The notes: generated by a model from the letters alone, not told the origin. DNA of 64,000 bases from Pseudanabaena sp. Chao 1811 (GCF_027942295.1 NZ_CP101416.1:2086001-2150000); one strand, 5' to 3'. Shown: positions 36,114 to 44,877, counted from the stretch's first letter. Made by a program: numbers and translations.

Positions 36114-36575
36114 GTGAGTTTCGATTTTTCTAATCAGCTTTTATTACGTCGCACTGCAAATATTCAAGTGATTGTGACGCAACGCTGGAAAGAGGAAATG
36201 CAGCAACAACTGCAACAACAAATTGCTCAAATCGATGCCCAAGTACAGCAAGTTGATGCCCAAGGCTCTCGCCAAATCAATGAAATTGAGCGCCAAAGTA
36301 TCAAGCCATTTTCTGCAGAAGTATCCAATGCTCTTGAAGGCATTCGGGCAGAAATGAATCGCGTTAAAGCCGAATTATTAGAACAAAAGAATCAATTGCT
36401 AACCCAATTGACCCAAGTGCAAAATTTGGAACTAGAACAAGAAGTTTCTCAAGGACAACTTGATAGCTACTTCCCTGCTGCCAAAGGCGATAACTTGATT
36501 GCTCAGATGCGTGTGGAAATAGTCCTCCGCGATGGCGTAATCGAAGATATCCGTACTGGTTTCCCTGCTGTCTAA
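36114..36575 (+). CDS. YlqD-family protein
   Basis: 153 residues starting at GTG 36114 with GGAG 8 nt before it. The N-terminus (QLLLRRTANIQVIVTQRWKEEM) is followed by a long coiled coil rich in Gln/Glu (about 25-110; QQQLQQQIAQIDAQVQQVD) and a small beta C-terminal part (QMRVEIVLRDGVIEDIRTG). It fits the YlqD family of small, widespread proteins of unknown function in Firmicutes and cyanobacteria. A terminator follows. Confidence 0.78.
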   Translation: MSFDFSNQLLLRRTANIQVIVTQRWKEEMQQQLQQQIAQIDAQVQQVDAQGSRQINEIERQSIKPFSAEVSNALEGIRAEMNRVKAELLEQKNQLLTQLTQVQNLELEQEVSQGQLDSYFPAAKGDNLIAQMRVEIVLRDGVIEDIRTGFPAV

Positions 36576-36576
36576 A

Positions 36577-36613
36577 GCTTAAGGACATCTCCTCTTAAGG
36601 GATGTCCTTAAGC
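36577..36613. terminator. Hairpin after ylqD
   Basis: 13-bp perfect stem GCTTAAGGACATC / GATGTCCTTAAGC, loop of 11 nt, directly after the stop. Confidence 0.75.
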
Positions 36614-36641
36614 ATATCCGCCCACTTAAACCCCAAAAGGT

Positions 36642-38228
36642 ATGAACGTTCTACTGGTTTACCCACTTTTTCCAAAAACATTTTGGTCTTATGAAAAAAT
36701 CCTAGAGCTAGTAAATCGCAAGGTGCTACTACCTCCTCTAGGATTGATTACTGTTGCGGCGATCTTGCCCCAAGAATGGAATTTTAAATTGGTCGATCGC
36801 AATGTTCGCACAATTACGGAGGCGGAATGGCAATGGGCGGATATGGTTATTCTGTCGGCAATGATCGTGCAGAAAGATGACCTGCTATCCCTGATTAAAG
36901 AAGCGAAACGCCGTGGCAAAAAAGTTGCCTGCGGTGGTCCTTACCCCACCTCAATGCCCGAAGAACCCCAAGCCGCAGGTGTTGATTACCTGATTTTGGA
37001 TGAGGGTGAAATTACGCTACCGATGTTTGTCGAGGCGATCGCTAAGGGTGAACCCAGTGGCATTTTCCGCACCAATGAAAAGCCCGATGTCACGACTACG
37101 CCCGTCCCCCGCTTTGACCTCTTAGAATTTGATGCCTACGACTCAATGTCGGTGCAGTTCTCCCGTGGTTGCCCCTTCCAATGCGAATTTTGCGACATCA
37201 TCGTTTTGTACGGACGCAAGCCGCGTACCAAGAGTCCTGCTCAGTTATTAGCCGAACTCGACTATTTATATAGCCTTGGCTGGCGACGGGGTGTATTTAT
37301 GGTCGATGACAACTTCATCGGCAACAAACGCAATGTGCGCTTACTCCTGCTTGAACTGAAGGAATGGCAAAAAGCCCATGGCTATCCCTTCCGCTTCAAC
37401 ACCGAAGCCTCAATCGATCTCGCCGCCGATCAAGAACTCATGGATCTGATGGTGGAATGTTATTTCGATGCCGTATTCCTTGGCATTGAAACTCCCGATG
37501 AAGATAGCTTGCAGATGACCAAGAAGTTTCAAAATACAAGGTCATCACTACTAGATTCGGTGGAAGCCATCACCAAAACAGGGATTCGCGTCATGGCGGG
37601 CTTCATCATCGGCTTTGATGGTGAGAAAAAAGGAGCAGGCGATCGCATTGTGAGATTTGCCGAACTAACAGGCATCCCCACCACCACCTTCGCAATGTTG
37701 CAAGCATTGCCCCATACTGCCCTCTGGCATCGTCTCGAAAAAGAAGGACGATTACGCAGTCAGAATGGCAACTTGAATCAGACCACCTTGATGAACTTTG
37801 TGCCAACGCGCCCCGTCGAGGAAATTGCCCGCGAATATGTGGAAGCTTTCTGTGCTTTGTATGAGCCTCATGCCTACCTCGATCGCGTTTACAGCTATTT
37901 CTTAAAGCTTGGCGCACCAAGGGTTAAGGTGGAAGCCAAACTTCCCACCCTTACCGACCTGAAGGCATTAGCCATTATCGTCTGGCGGCAAGGCATCAAG
38001 CGCGATACCCGTTGGAAGTTCTGGCATCATCTATTTAGCATGATCAAGAAGAATCCTGCGGTGTGGGAGCATTACCTGATCGTCTGCGCCCACAATGAAC
38101 ATTTCATGGAGTACCGCGATATTGTCCGTCGTGAAATTGAAGGACAATTAGCCGCCTATTGGCAAGAGGAAGAGCGTCTAAAGCTTGTAACTCCCACTCC
38201 AGCCAGAGAATTAGATCTAGCAAGCTAG
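36642..38228 (+). CDS. B12-binding-domain radical SAM protein, paralogue 1
   Basis: 528 residues. N-terminal Rossmann-like domain of the B12-binding type (about 1-130; no DxHxxG is seen, so base-off His ligation is not supported). Radical SAM core with CPFQCEFC (C177, C181, C184) binding [4Fe-4S]. Then a DUF4070-type C-terminal region (about 400-510). Relatives include HpnP-type hopanoid methylases and many uncharacterised cyanobacterial proteins, so a methylation or rearrangement on a lipid or secondary metabolite is possible but unproved. A paralogue follows 132 nt downstream on the same strand, product of a tandem duplication. Confidence 0.82.
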   Translation: MNVLLVYPLFPKTFWSYEKILELVNRKVLLPPLGLITVAAILPQEWNFKLVDRNVRTITEAEWQWADMVILSAMIVQKDDLLSLIKEAKRRGKKVACGGPYPTSMPEEPQAAGVDYLILDEGEITLPMFVEAIAKGEPSGIFRTNEKPDVTTTPVPRFDLLEFDAYDSMSVQFSRGCPFQCEFCDIIVLYGRKPRTKSPAQLLAELDYLYSLGWRRGVFMVDDNFIGNKRNVRLLLLELKEWQKAHGYPFRFNTEASIDLAADQELMDLMVECYFDAVFLGIETPDEDSLQMTKKFQNTRSSLLDSVEAITKTGIRVMAGFIIGFDGEKKGAGDRIVRFAELTGIPTTTFAMLQALPHTALWHRLEKEGRLRSQNGNLNQTTLMNFVPTRPVEEIAREYVEAFCALYEPHAYLDRVYSYFLKLGAPRVKVEAKLPTLTDLKALAIIVWRQGIKRDTRWKFWHHLFSMIKKNPAVWEHYLIVCAHNEHFMEYRDIVRREIEGQLAAYWQEEERLKLVTPTPARELDLAS

Positions 38229-38360
38229 TCTATGTAGCGAAATCTTTTATCTATTGAAAGATTTTATTTTCTAATAACCCTTTTTAATTCTTGTTAATAA
38301 GCAAGTCTTATTAATAGGAATTGAGAAGGGTTTTGTTTTATCAATTAACCCCAAAATATA

Positions 38361-39977
38361 ATGCGTGTTTTACTCGTCTATCCGTTATTTCCGAAAAGCT
38401 TCTGGTCATTTGAGAAAACACTAGAATTAGTTGGTTATAAGGCTCAGCTTCCACCCCTTGGGATGGTCACGGTTGCCGCGATCTTGCCCCAAACTTGGGA
38501 ATTTAAACTCGTCGATCGCAATGTGCGCGATATCACTGAAGCCGAATGGGAATGGGCGGAAGTGGTGATTCTCTCGGCGATGATTGTGCAGAAGGATGAC
38601 TTTCTCGCGCAAATTCAAGAGGCGAAAAAACGCGGCAAATTAGTTGCTGTGGGCGGTCCCTATCCCACCGCTTTACCTGAAGAAGCAAAGGTTTCGGGCG
38701 CAGATTTCTTGATTCTCGATGAGGGGGAAATTACGTTACCGATGTTTGTCGAGGCGATCAAAAGAGGCGATCGCAGTGGTATTTTGCGAGCCAATGGCGA
38801 AAAGCCTGCGGTGACAGATACGCCGATTCCTCGGTTTGATCTCCTAGAAATGAATCGTTATGCGGAAATGTCGGTACAGTTCTCTCGCGGTTGCCCCTTC
38901 CAATGCGAATTTTGCGACATCATCGTTCTCTATGGACGGAAGCCACGCACTAAGACTCCTGCTCAGATTCTGGCGGAATTGCAATGTCTCTATGATCTTG
39001 GTTGGAGACGCAGCATTTTCATGGTCGATGATAATTTCATCGGCAACAAGCGCAACGTGAAAGTGATGCTGCAAGAACTGAAGCCTTGGATGAAGGAGCG
39101 CAATTATCCCTTCTCCTTTGCTACGGAAGCCTCAGTGGATCTTGCTCAAGATCCTGAAATGATGCAGATGATGGTGGAATGTAATTTTGGATCGGTATTC
39201 CTTGGCATTGAAACCCCTGACACTGATAGTCTTGCGCTCACCAAGAAGTTCCAAAACAATCGTGATCCGCTTTCAGAATCGGTGATCAATATCGCCAGAG
39301 CAGGGATTCGGGTGATGGCAGGATTTATCATCGGCTTTGATGGTGAAAAGAAAGGAGCAGGCGATCGCATTGTTCAATTTGTCGAACTCACGGCAGTTCC
39401 TACGGCGCTATTCAGTATGCTGCAAGCCTTGCCTGATACAGGTCTATGGCATCGTTTGAATAAGGAAGGACGGATGATTACCCAGAATAGCAATGGGCAT
39501 CAAACCACCTTGATGAACTTCATGCCTACTCGTCCTTTGGAAGACATTGCAACGGAATATGTTCATGCCTTTTGGACTCTTTACGATCCCCTTGTCTTTC
39601 TCAATCGCACCTACCGCCATTTCTTGATTTTGGGTGAGTCGCCATACAAGCGCATCAAGCGTGAGAAGACTGATCAGAAGAAGAAAACTGATTGGACTGC
39701 GATTAAAGCTTTACTAATTCTCTGCTGGCGACAAGGTTTTGTTCGCAAAACCCGTTTCCAATTCTGGATTAATCTCTTTGACTTGATGAAGCGCTATCCC
39801 AATGTCGTCACCAGCTACCTATCAGTCTGCGCTCAGGGTGAGCATTTCCTCGAATATCGCTCGATTGTGCGTGAACAGATTGAAGCTCAATTGGCAGATT
39901 ATCTCGCTAATCCTCCTGTGCTTCAACCCAAGGTTGTACCTGTGGAGAAAAAGTTGGATTTACAAGAAGTGAAGTAG
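38361..39977 (+). CDS. B12-binding-domain radical SAM protein, paralogue 2
   Basis: 538 residues, close to the upstream paralogue over the full length (same N-terminal pattern VLLVYPLFPKSFWSFEKTLELV and same CPFQCEFCDIIVLYGRKP at C178, C182, C185). It differs by a Lys-rich insert near residue 435 (KREKTDQKKKTD) and in the C-terminal tail. Domains: B12-like fold, radical SAM, DUF4070. The pair may act in one pathway on different substrates, or one copy may have taken on a new role. A terminator follows the stop. Confidence 0.82.
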   Translation: MRVLLVYPLFPKSFWSFEKTLELVGYKAQLPPLGMVTVAAILPQTWEFKLVDRNVRDITEAEWEWAEVVILSAMIVQKDDFLAQIQEAKKRGKLVAVGGPYPTALPEEAKVSGADFLILDEGEITLPMFVEAIKRGDRSGILRANGEKPAVTDTPIPRFDLLEMNRYAEMSVQFSRGCPFQCEFCDIIVLYGRKPRTKTPAQILAELQCLYDLGWRRSIFMVDDNFIGNKRNVKVMLQELKPWMKERNYPFSFATEASVDLAQDPEMMQMMVECNFGSVFLGIETPDTDSLALTKKFQNNRDPLSESVINIARAGIRVMAGFIIGFDGEKKGAGDRIVQFVELTAVPTALFSMLQALPDTGLWHRLNKEGRMITQNSNGHQTTLMNFMPTRPLEDIATEYVHAFWTLYDPLVFLNRTYRHFLILGESPYKRIKREKTDQKKKTDWTAIKALLILCWRQGFVRKTRFQFWINLFDLMKRYPNVVTSYLSVCAQGEHFLEYRSIVREQIEAQLADYLANPPVLQPKVVPVEKKLDLQEVK

Positions 39978-39989
39978 CAATCTCAACAT

Positions 39990-40022
39990 AAGCAAAAGAG
40001 TCACAAAGCGACTCTTTTGCTT
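39990..40022. terminator. Hairpin between convergent genes
   Basis: 13-bp stem AAGCAAAAGAGTC / GACTCTTTTGCTT, seven-base loop. Serves paralogue 2 and possibly the convergent Uma2 gene. Confidence 0.75.
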
Positions 40023-40618
40023 TATTCAAAAATCTGGGATAGGGGACAAGAAAATTCTGGTAATAATGGGGAAGTGAGGGTGTCGGTTACAAATAGGGTC
40101 ATCGCTAATTTGAGAACTCCATTTTCACGTCGATAGATTTGGAGTTTCTTTTCTCGCCAATCAGCGATCCAATATTCCAAAACTCCCTGTGATGAATAGA
40201 GCTTTAACTTAACTTCGCGATCGCGCTTTTCATTATCAGTTCCTGCCGATAGCACCTCGATCGCTAGATCAGGCGCACCAAGTAGGTGTCCAGATTGATC
40301 AATCAAAGCTTCATATTTTTCTTTACTGAGCCACACCACATCAGGAATCACATCATCCTTATTGCCAAAGATTACACCTGCACCCACTGCGGCATAGCCC
40401 AATCCTGTGATTTTTGACCAAGCTTTTAGCTCGAAGTAAAAATTGCCGCAAGTGGTTTGATGTTTCCAGTGGGGCGCTCTCGTCACGTAAAGTTCTCCTT
40501 CAATAATTTCATAACGGTTGCCGTTGTCAGGTAACAATTCGAGGTCAGCACTTGTCCAGAGCAGTTTGTCCTCTGGGGCATTGGCTGAGAGATTTGGAGG
40601 TGCGATCGCTTGAGTCAT
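40022..40618 (-). CDS. Uma2-family (DUF820) putative endonuclease
   Basis: 198 residues. PD-(D/E)XK-like restriction fold: RYEIIEGELYV, VIPDVVWLSKE and APDLAIEVLSAGT with the paired acids, then LKLYSSQGVLEYWIAD. The family is strongly expanded in cyanobacteria and is often encoded by many similar genes in a genome; its biological substrate is unknown. Cytoplasmic. Confidence 0.85.
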   Translation of the reverse strand: MTQAIAPPNLSANAPEDKLLWTSADLELLPDNGNRYEIIEGELYVTRAPHWKHQTTCGNFYFELKAWSKITGLGYAAVGAGVIFGNKDDVIPDVVWLSKEKYEALIDQSGHLLGAPDLAIEVLSAGTDNEKRDREVKLKLYSSQGVLEYWIADWREKKLQIYRRENGVLKLAMTLFVTDTLTSPLLPEFSCPLSQIFE

Positions 40619-40980
40619 GATGTTTTCCTAAGCAGAGCGATATGGTGATTATAGCAATCATCCTCTTTTGTCAGAATTTTGGATTGACAAAGATTTTGTA
40701 GGGACAAAGCATTCCCACACAGATTTATAAATCCTCAGATTCCCTTGATTTGGGAATGCTCTGTCCTAAATCTCATAACGCAGGGACAATTATTATTGTA
40801 GTTTTTCATTTTGCCGTAGGCAAAATGAAAAACCACGATGCAGGGATAGTTTATCGGTGAAAGGGGAGAGGGTTAAGCATTTGCGGATTGAGATTTTGGT
40901 GAGGAGTTTTGGAATTGTGGCGCAAATGCTTAACCCCTACTTTTTCTTAAAAATTTTATCTGTATTTCAAAATCTATTTA
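40619..40980. repeat. Palindrome-rich gap
   Basis: Contains the hairpin 40801-40833 (GTTTTTCATTTTGCC / GGCAAAATGAAAAAC), a 16-bp inverted repeat GGGTTAAGCATTTGCG (40870-40885) / CGCAAATGCTTAACCC (40921-40936) and an interrupted one around GGACAAAGCATTCCC / GGGAATGCTCTGTCC. An ORF in this stretch (40857-41084, plus strand) is a shadow of these palindromes and of the toxin remnant. Confidence 0.7.
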
Positions 40981-41097
40981 TCACCCGATGTCATCGCTTA
41001 AATTTGTTAGCAATTTTGAAGCGTGAAATATTGTCAGAAGATAGATTGTGTCATTCTCTAAGGAATAGACAATACGGTAATTGAGAAAAATCACTTC
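40981..41097 (-). pseudogene. Remnant of a RelE/ParE-family toxin (last ~38 codons)
   Basis: Minus-strand frame ending in TGA at 40981-40983, open back to a stop at 41116. The translated end EVIFLNYRIVYSLENDTIYL...TIFHASKLLTN is the conserved C-terminus of RelE/ParE toxins (YRIVY, ILTIFHxS). Everything before about 40 residues from the end is missing, and an antitoxin gene overlaps the front. So the toxin has lost its N-terminal two thirds. Confidence 0.65.
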
Positions 41098-41098
41098 T

Positions 41099-41281
41099 TT
41101 ATTTGTGCCATGTTTTTAAACTAAGCATGGCTTGTGAGTGGGTAAGCGTGTCTCCTGCCTGAACTTGTTGCAATCCTGTCTCTACTTTGTAGAGAAAATA
41201 AATACGCTCTAATATATCCTCAAAGTCAACATTTTGAAGGAGTTCGGTGACTGCATTTAGAACTTGTTCTTTAATAGTCAT
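41099..41281 (-). CDS. Putative antitoxin (partner of the decayed RelE/ParE toxin)
   Basis: 60 residues starting MTIKEQVLNAVTELLQNVD, with FEDILERIYFLYKVETGLQQV and GDTLTHSQAMLSL. I recognise it as the type of short helical antitoxin encoded before RelE/ParE toxins in cyanobacteria. The start at 41279-41281 is chosen because a longer upstream frame extends into the neighbouring gene in another phase. The downstream toxin is a remnant (40981-41097), so this antitoxin is probably solitary and perhaps still a regulator. Confidence 0.6.
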   Translation of the reverse strand: MTIKEQVLNAVTELLQNVDFEDILERIYFLYKVETGLQQVQAGDTLTHSQAMLSLKTWHK

Positions 41282-41405
41282 CTTTTTGGATTTCTCGTTA
41301 GATGATTTCAAGTATATTGTAAAAAATTTTTGATCATCAGAGTCGAAAGGGGAAAAGATAAAAGGCAAAAGAGAAAAAAGCAAAGAACAGATGATTTTCT
41401 TTCGC

Positions 41406-43346
41406 TTAAAAAGTGACAATAACCCGAAAGCTAGTATAGTCGTTCTGCAAGCGTGCGCGCCCCCTGAACCGATTAGCCGACCGACAATAGATTGCATAGT
41501 TGAGCCAAGAGCCACCACGAAGTAAGCGATAACGATTGTCATTATCATTTATGTTGATATTGCCCCAAGCTTGATTTCCCTGCTTCTTGAGATTCTCTGG
41601 TTTATCAGCATAGTTATCGTGCCACTCATCTAAACACCATTCCCAGACATTGCCGTGCATTTGATAAATACCCCATGCATTCGGCTGAAAACTATCCACA
41701 TTTACTGTTACTTCTCGATATTTGCCATTGGGTGCATCACCATAGGGATAGTTACCATTATAGTTAACTTGATCAGTGGTAACTACTTTACCAAAAGCAA
41801 AGGACGTAGTCGTACCTGCGCGACAGGCATATTCCCATTCCGCTTCAGTGGGTAGTCTTGCTGACTTTCCTATCTGCTCTGATAGCTTTTTACAGAATGC
41901 CCTAGCCTGATGCCAAGACACTCCCACTACAGGCTGTTGAAAATCACGTTGAAACTTTTTGTCATACATTTCACCACTTTTAGTTTTCATCACCACTTGC
42001 CATTGAGCATTTGTCACTGCATATTTGCCAATTAGAAATTCCTGTAACTGTACCTCATGAATAGGTTTCTCACTGTCAAGCTCATAACTCCCCATAATGA
42101 ATTTTCCTGTGGGAACCTTTACTAATTCTAGCTTTACGCCATTGAGATCTAAGGTCAAGCCCTCATTGGAAGCATAGGGAATGGGGATATCTGTTTTATT
42201 CGCTGAGATCGTAAGTGTATCGACTGCCTTAGAAGCATAGAGGCTATAAACTTCTAGTCTATCCATAGTGATCGCAGGCACTTCAATCTCAGTGATTGAC
42301 TCAAGTTTTAAATCCAGAAAATCACAAATATTTCCTAAACATTCAGAAATTGTCACTCCATTACCAGTTCCCATCATCCGAGCATCAAATTCCGACTCTG
42401 ATCGCACATTACCCATTCGCTCTAGAGCATCCTGTAGTCGATCTTTTTTCATTTCACCAGTTGCTAAGAAATTGGCAATACGTTGAGATTCGAGATCAGA
42501 CTCAATACTGCGAAACTGCTGTGCTTCTAGCAAGTTCGCAATATTCTGAATCTCATCCATTGCCTTAGATAGCTCTTTGTCTACCCTTGAGACATTAGTC
42601 AATAAATCCTGAAAACTGCCCATAAATGGCTTCATGTATTCCTCAAAATTCAGAGCAATATCCACAAACTCCGCAGTTTTAGCTTGCAGTGCATTAATTT
42701 CTAATTGCAACTCATAGAGATCCTTTTGTGACCTAATCTCTTCCAGTACTTGTGCCAATAACTGCTTTTGAGAATCCTGATCACTAGCAATACGTTTTAA
42801 GCTCTCACTCATCAAATCTAATTTTTTGAGCATCAGTACCGCCGCATAGCCCGTTGATTTGGCAATTTCAAAAAGTTGAGACTGCATGTTGCCCAGCATC
42901 GCTAAAGCTTGGGGATTAGGATTCGCTTTCTGGCGTTCTTGCTGTTCTTTGAGCAGGCGCTTTTGTTCTTTTTCAGCGATCTCATTACAATTTTCGCCAA
43001 TGGTTTCCTTAATCTCTTTCGCTAATTCCTGAAAGAACCTTTGATAGTCATACTGATGGTGCTTGAGAACCTGCACCATTTCATCATAATTTTGCACGAT
43101 CTCATTTAGCTCTCGATAGCGTTCTTCAAAGCTAAGAGCCTGACGAGTTTTATGCTCAATGACCTTTTTACTAAATATGCCTCGTTTTTCTTCCTTTTTG
43201 ATAACTAATCGCCCCTTGCTCAAATGCTCATTACGCTGACGAATTTGCTTTTGCAATTGATCGAGTTTACCCCCCGACAGTGCTGGCAAGCGATAGGTTT
43301 TCTTGTAAATCTTGATCTCGCGCTTGCCGTCATTGTTATTGGTCAT
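41406..43346 (-). CDS. Coiled-coil protein with C-terminal SUMF1/FGE-like domain
   Basis: 646 residues. A long helical, charge-rich N-terminal region (about 1-370; LQKQIRQRNEHLSKG; KEQKRLLKEQQERQK; LVLEEIRSQKD-type heptads) is followed by a SUMF1 domain at about 410-646: GKFIMGSYE, FLIGKYAVTNAQWQ, VVGVSWHQARAFCKKLS, ARLPTEAEWEYACRAG, MHGNVWEWCLDEW, LLRGGSWLNY, RSANRFRGRA. The active cysteine pair of true formylglycine-generating enzyme is not seen in the last motif (RSANRFRGR), so it is probably a binding or scaffold domain rather than an oxidase. Cyanobacteria have many such proteins, often with a kinase or caspase-like head; here the head is a coiled coil. Function unknown. Confidence 0.75.
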   Translation of the reverse strand: MTNNNDGKREIKIYKKTYRLPALSGGKLDQLQKQIRQRNEHLSKGRLVIKKEEKRGIFSKKVIEHKTRQALSFEERYRELNEIVQNYDEMVQVLKHHQYDYQRFFQELAKEIKETIGENCNEIAEKEQKRLLKEQQERQKANPNPQALAMLGNMQSQLFEIAKSTGYAAVLMLKKLDLMSESLKRIASDQDSQKQLLAQVLEEIRSQKDLYELQLEINALQAKTAEFVDIALNFEEYMKPFMGSFQDLLTNVSRVDKELSKAMDEIQNIANLLEAQQFRSIESDLESQRIANFLATGEMKKDRLQDALERMGNVRSESEFDARMMGTGNGVTISECLGNICDFLDLKLESITEIEVPAITMDRLEVYSLYASKAVDTLTISANKTDIPIPYASNEGLTLDLNGVKLELVKVPTGKFIMGSYELDSEKPIHEVQLQEFLIGKYAVTNAQWQVVMKTKSGEMYDKKFQRDFQQPVVGVSWHQARAFCKKLSEQIGKSARLPTEAEWEYACRAGTTTSFAFGKVVTTDQVNYNGNYPYGDAPNGKYREVTVNVDSFQPNAWGIYQMHGNVWEWCLDEWHDNYADKPENLKKQGNQAWGNININDNDNRYRLLRGGSWLNYAIYCRSANRFRGRARLQNDYTSFRVIVTF

Positions 43347-43431
43347 ATTTAGCAGATTTTTGAGCGATTATTGACTGACTATTATCATACAAAAAACAAA
43401 GGTGGTGGAAGCTCTGTTGCTAATTACTGGG

Positions 43432-43779
43432 TTATTGCTGCTCTTGCTGAAGTAAATACTCTAATTGTTTTCTTAAAATCTCAAAATCTTCAATGTAAGT
43501 ATCCCAAACAATTTCTAAACTTACACGAAAGTATTCATGAGCTACCCTATTTCTCATTGAGATAATTGCATCCCAAGGAATTTCAGGATATTTTTGTTGT
43601 AAGTCATCTGGAAGATTAGCCGAAGCCTCACCAATAATTACAAAGTCATACAAAACTGCCTTAGCTATAGTTTCATTAGCCACCAGATCTTCAAAAGTTA
43701 AATCCTCCAAACGTTTTGCGATCGCGTTTATTGAGTCTAAAATATCTTGAATTCTTAGATTCCAAGCTCTAGAAGACAC
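43432..43779 (-). CDS. hepT: HepT-like ribonuclease toxin (DUF86 family)
   Basis: 115 residues from the GTG at 43777-43779 (product starts VSSRAWNLRIQDIL, with the initiator read as Met), chosen because family members begin MSSRxWxLRIxDIL. The conserved R-x4-H-x-Y motif is intact (RNRVAHEY). HEPN-type RNase; in the known systems it cleaves RNA unless AMPylated by MntA. It overlaps the end of mntA by 11 nt (43769-43779) and is translated after it on the same strand. Confidence 0.85.
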   Translation of the reverse strand: MSSRAWNLRIQDILDSINAIAKRLEDLTFEDLVANETIAKAVLYDFVIIGEASANLPDDLQQKYPEIPWDAIISMRNRVAHEYFRVSLEIVWDTYIEDFEILRKQLEYLLQQEQQ

Positions 43780-44071
43780 TGACAACCTCTTTAAGTACAA
43801 TTTCACGAATAGAATTTTTTAGCATTTCTCGCGTTCCTAAGTCCACTTTACAGCCTAGCAAATCCTGTAAATAGTGCTGAATCCCAATAAATTTTATTAA
43901 CCCAGTTGGACGCGATAAATCTACTAAGACATCGACATCACTACCTAAATGCGCCTCATCCCTTGCAACAGAGCCAAATAAATCAAGCGATCGCACACCC
44001 AGTTTTTGCAACTCTTCCTTATGTTCATCAATGATTCTTAATACTTCACTGCGCCTTAAAATATTACTCAT
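43769..44071 (-). CDS. mntA: MntA-like nucleotidyltransferase antitoxin
   Basis: 100 residues. The minimal nucleotidyltransferase motif GSVARDEAHLGSDVDVLVDL (GSxARx...SDxD) is intact. In characterised MntA/HepT pairs it attaches AMP units to the HepT tyrosine and so silences the RNase. It is followed by, and overlaps, hepT, giving the standard operon order. A small loose toxin-antitoxin module on the chromosome. Confidence 0.87.
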   Translation of the reverse strand: MSNILRRSEVLRIIDEHKEELQKLGVRSLDLFGSVARDEAHLGSDVDVLVDLSRPTGLIKFIGIQHYLQDLLGCKVDLGTREMLKNSIREIVLKEVVSVF

Positions 44072-44340
44072 TTGTATTTATTTTAGTTAGCTATAAATGC
44101 ATCATATAGCAATCCTAAAAAGTGATGGGAAATGTTCCCATTTGAGAAAGAACTTGTAGTAGAAATCACGATTGCTATAGCAGTCTTAAATCATTTGTAG
44201 ATTTTGGGTTTGTGGAGGCATACCCCAGAGGGGTGTGCCTGCATTAGGGTGAAGAATTATTGAGAACCCTCAACGGATTTTGTTGACTGCTGTAGGCTAA
44301 CCATTATTAAAAAAATTTCTAAGGGTCGGTATTTTATAAA
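44072..44340. repeat. Degraded MITE pair upstream of mntA
   Basis: Two elements of the TATAGCAAT family. One runs about 44103-44178 with ends TATAGCAATC and GATTGCTATA. The second (from 44174) is a damaged copy of the 91-bp MITE; its right end is lost near 44250. No gene is supported before the small ORF at 44341. Confidence 0.65.
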
Positions 44341-44514
44341 ATGTACAATAAATCAACTAAAGATCCTGTAGTTGCCGCAGTTACAGCAGGTTTGGGTGCA
44401 GGCGCAGTTGCTTGCTTTAGTGTGAGTCAAGGTCAAAATGTTTTTGTAGCGATTGGGGTAACAGCTTTCGCCACAGCCGTTGCTTTGATCATCGATCGCT
44501 TGTTTTTCAACTAA
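44341..44514 (+). CDS. Small membrane protein, 57 residues
   Basis: ATG at 44341, stop at 44512-44514. Two hydrophobic stretches, about 10-27 (VVAAVTAGLGAGAVACFSV) and 35-52 (FVAIGVTAFATAVALII), are joined by a short polar loop (SQGQN). Gly/Ala-rich helices suggest tight helix packing. The N-terminus is MYNKSTKDP. I recognise no family. A clear terminator follows immediately (44519-44559), which supports a real transcript. Confidence 0.55.
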   Translation: MYNKSTKDPVVAAVTAGLGAGAVACFSVSQGQNVFVAIGVTAFATAVALIIDRLFFN

Positions 44515-44518
44515 AATT

Positions 44519-44559
44519 AAATAATCAAAAAGACTGCTCAGCAGTCTTTTTGATTATTT
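44519..44559. terminator. Hairpin after the 57-residue membrane protein
   Basis: 19-bp perfect stem with a TCA loop and T-rich 3' arm, four bases past the stop. Confidence 0.8.
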
Positions 44560-44586
44560 AATTTATTTTTTGGGATTTTTAGGAAA

Positions 44587-44868
44587 TTGAGTACCGAATT
44601 AAAGAAATTTGTGGTGTGGGGCAGCTATTGCGAAAATGTCCTCGAAAAACGCGCTCCCTTTCGCCAAGCACATCTAGATAATCTGAAAGCTTTGCACGAA
44701 GCTGGGAAGTTATTAACCATTGGCCCGACTCAAGATGTCACTAAAGTATTTGCGGTATATGCTGCTCCTGACTTAGATTCCGCCAAGCAACTAGTAGAAG
44801 CCGATCCGTATTGGCAAAATGGGATTTGGACAGACTACGAAGTTCATGAATGGATTCAGGTTTACTAA
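44587..44868 (+). CDS. YciI-family protein
   Basis: 93 residues. The YciI ferredoxin-like fold is recognised from FVVWGSYCENVLEKRAPFRQAHLDNL and the ending DYEVHEWIQVY. Members are small enzymes or dimers of uncertain activity; His24 in the RQAHLD segment is the conserved catalytic-type residue. The start is TTG at 44587, as no ATG precedes the domain in frame. Confidence 0.85.
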   Translation: MSTELKKFVVWGSYCENVLEKRAPFRQAHLDNLKALHEAGKLLTIGPTQDVTKVFAVYAAPDLDSAKQLVEADPYWQNGIWTDYEVHEWIQVY

Positions 44869-44877
44869 TAATTACTA

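Noticed and set aside
40857-41084. 75-codon plus-strand ORF
   Set aside because: Shadow of palindromes and of the toxin remnant; no ribosome binding site or motif.
41099-41548. 149-codon minus-strand ORF
   Set aside because: Its front overlaps the SUMF1 gene in another frame; only the last 60 codons match an antitoxin, so the start was moved to 41281.
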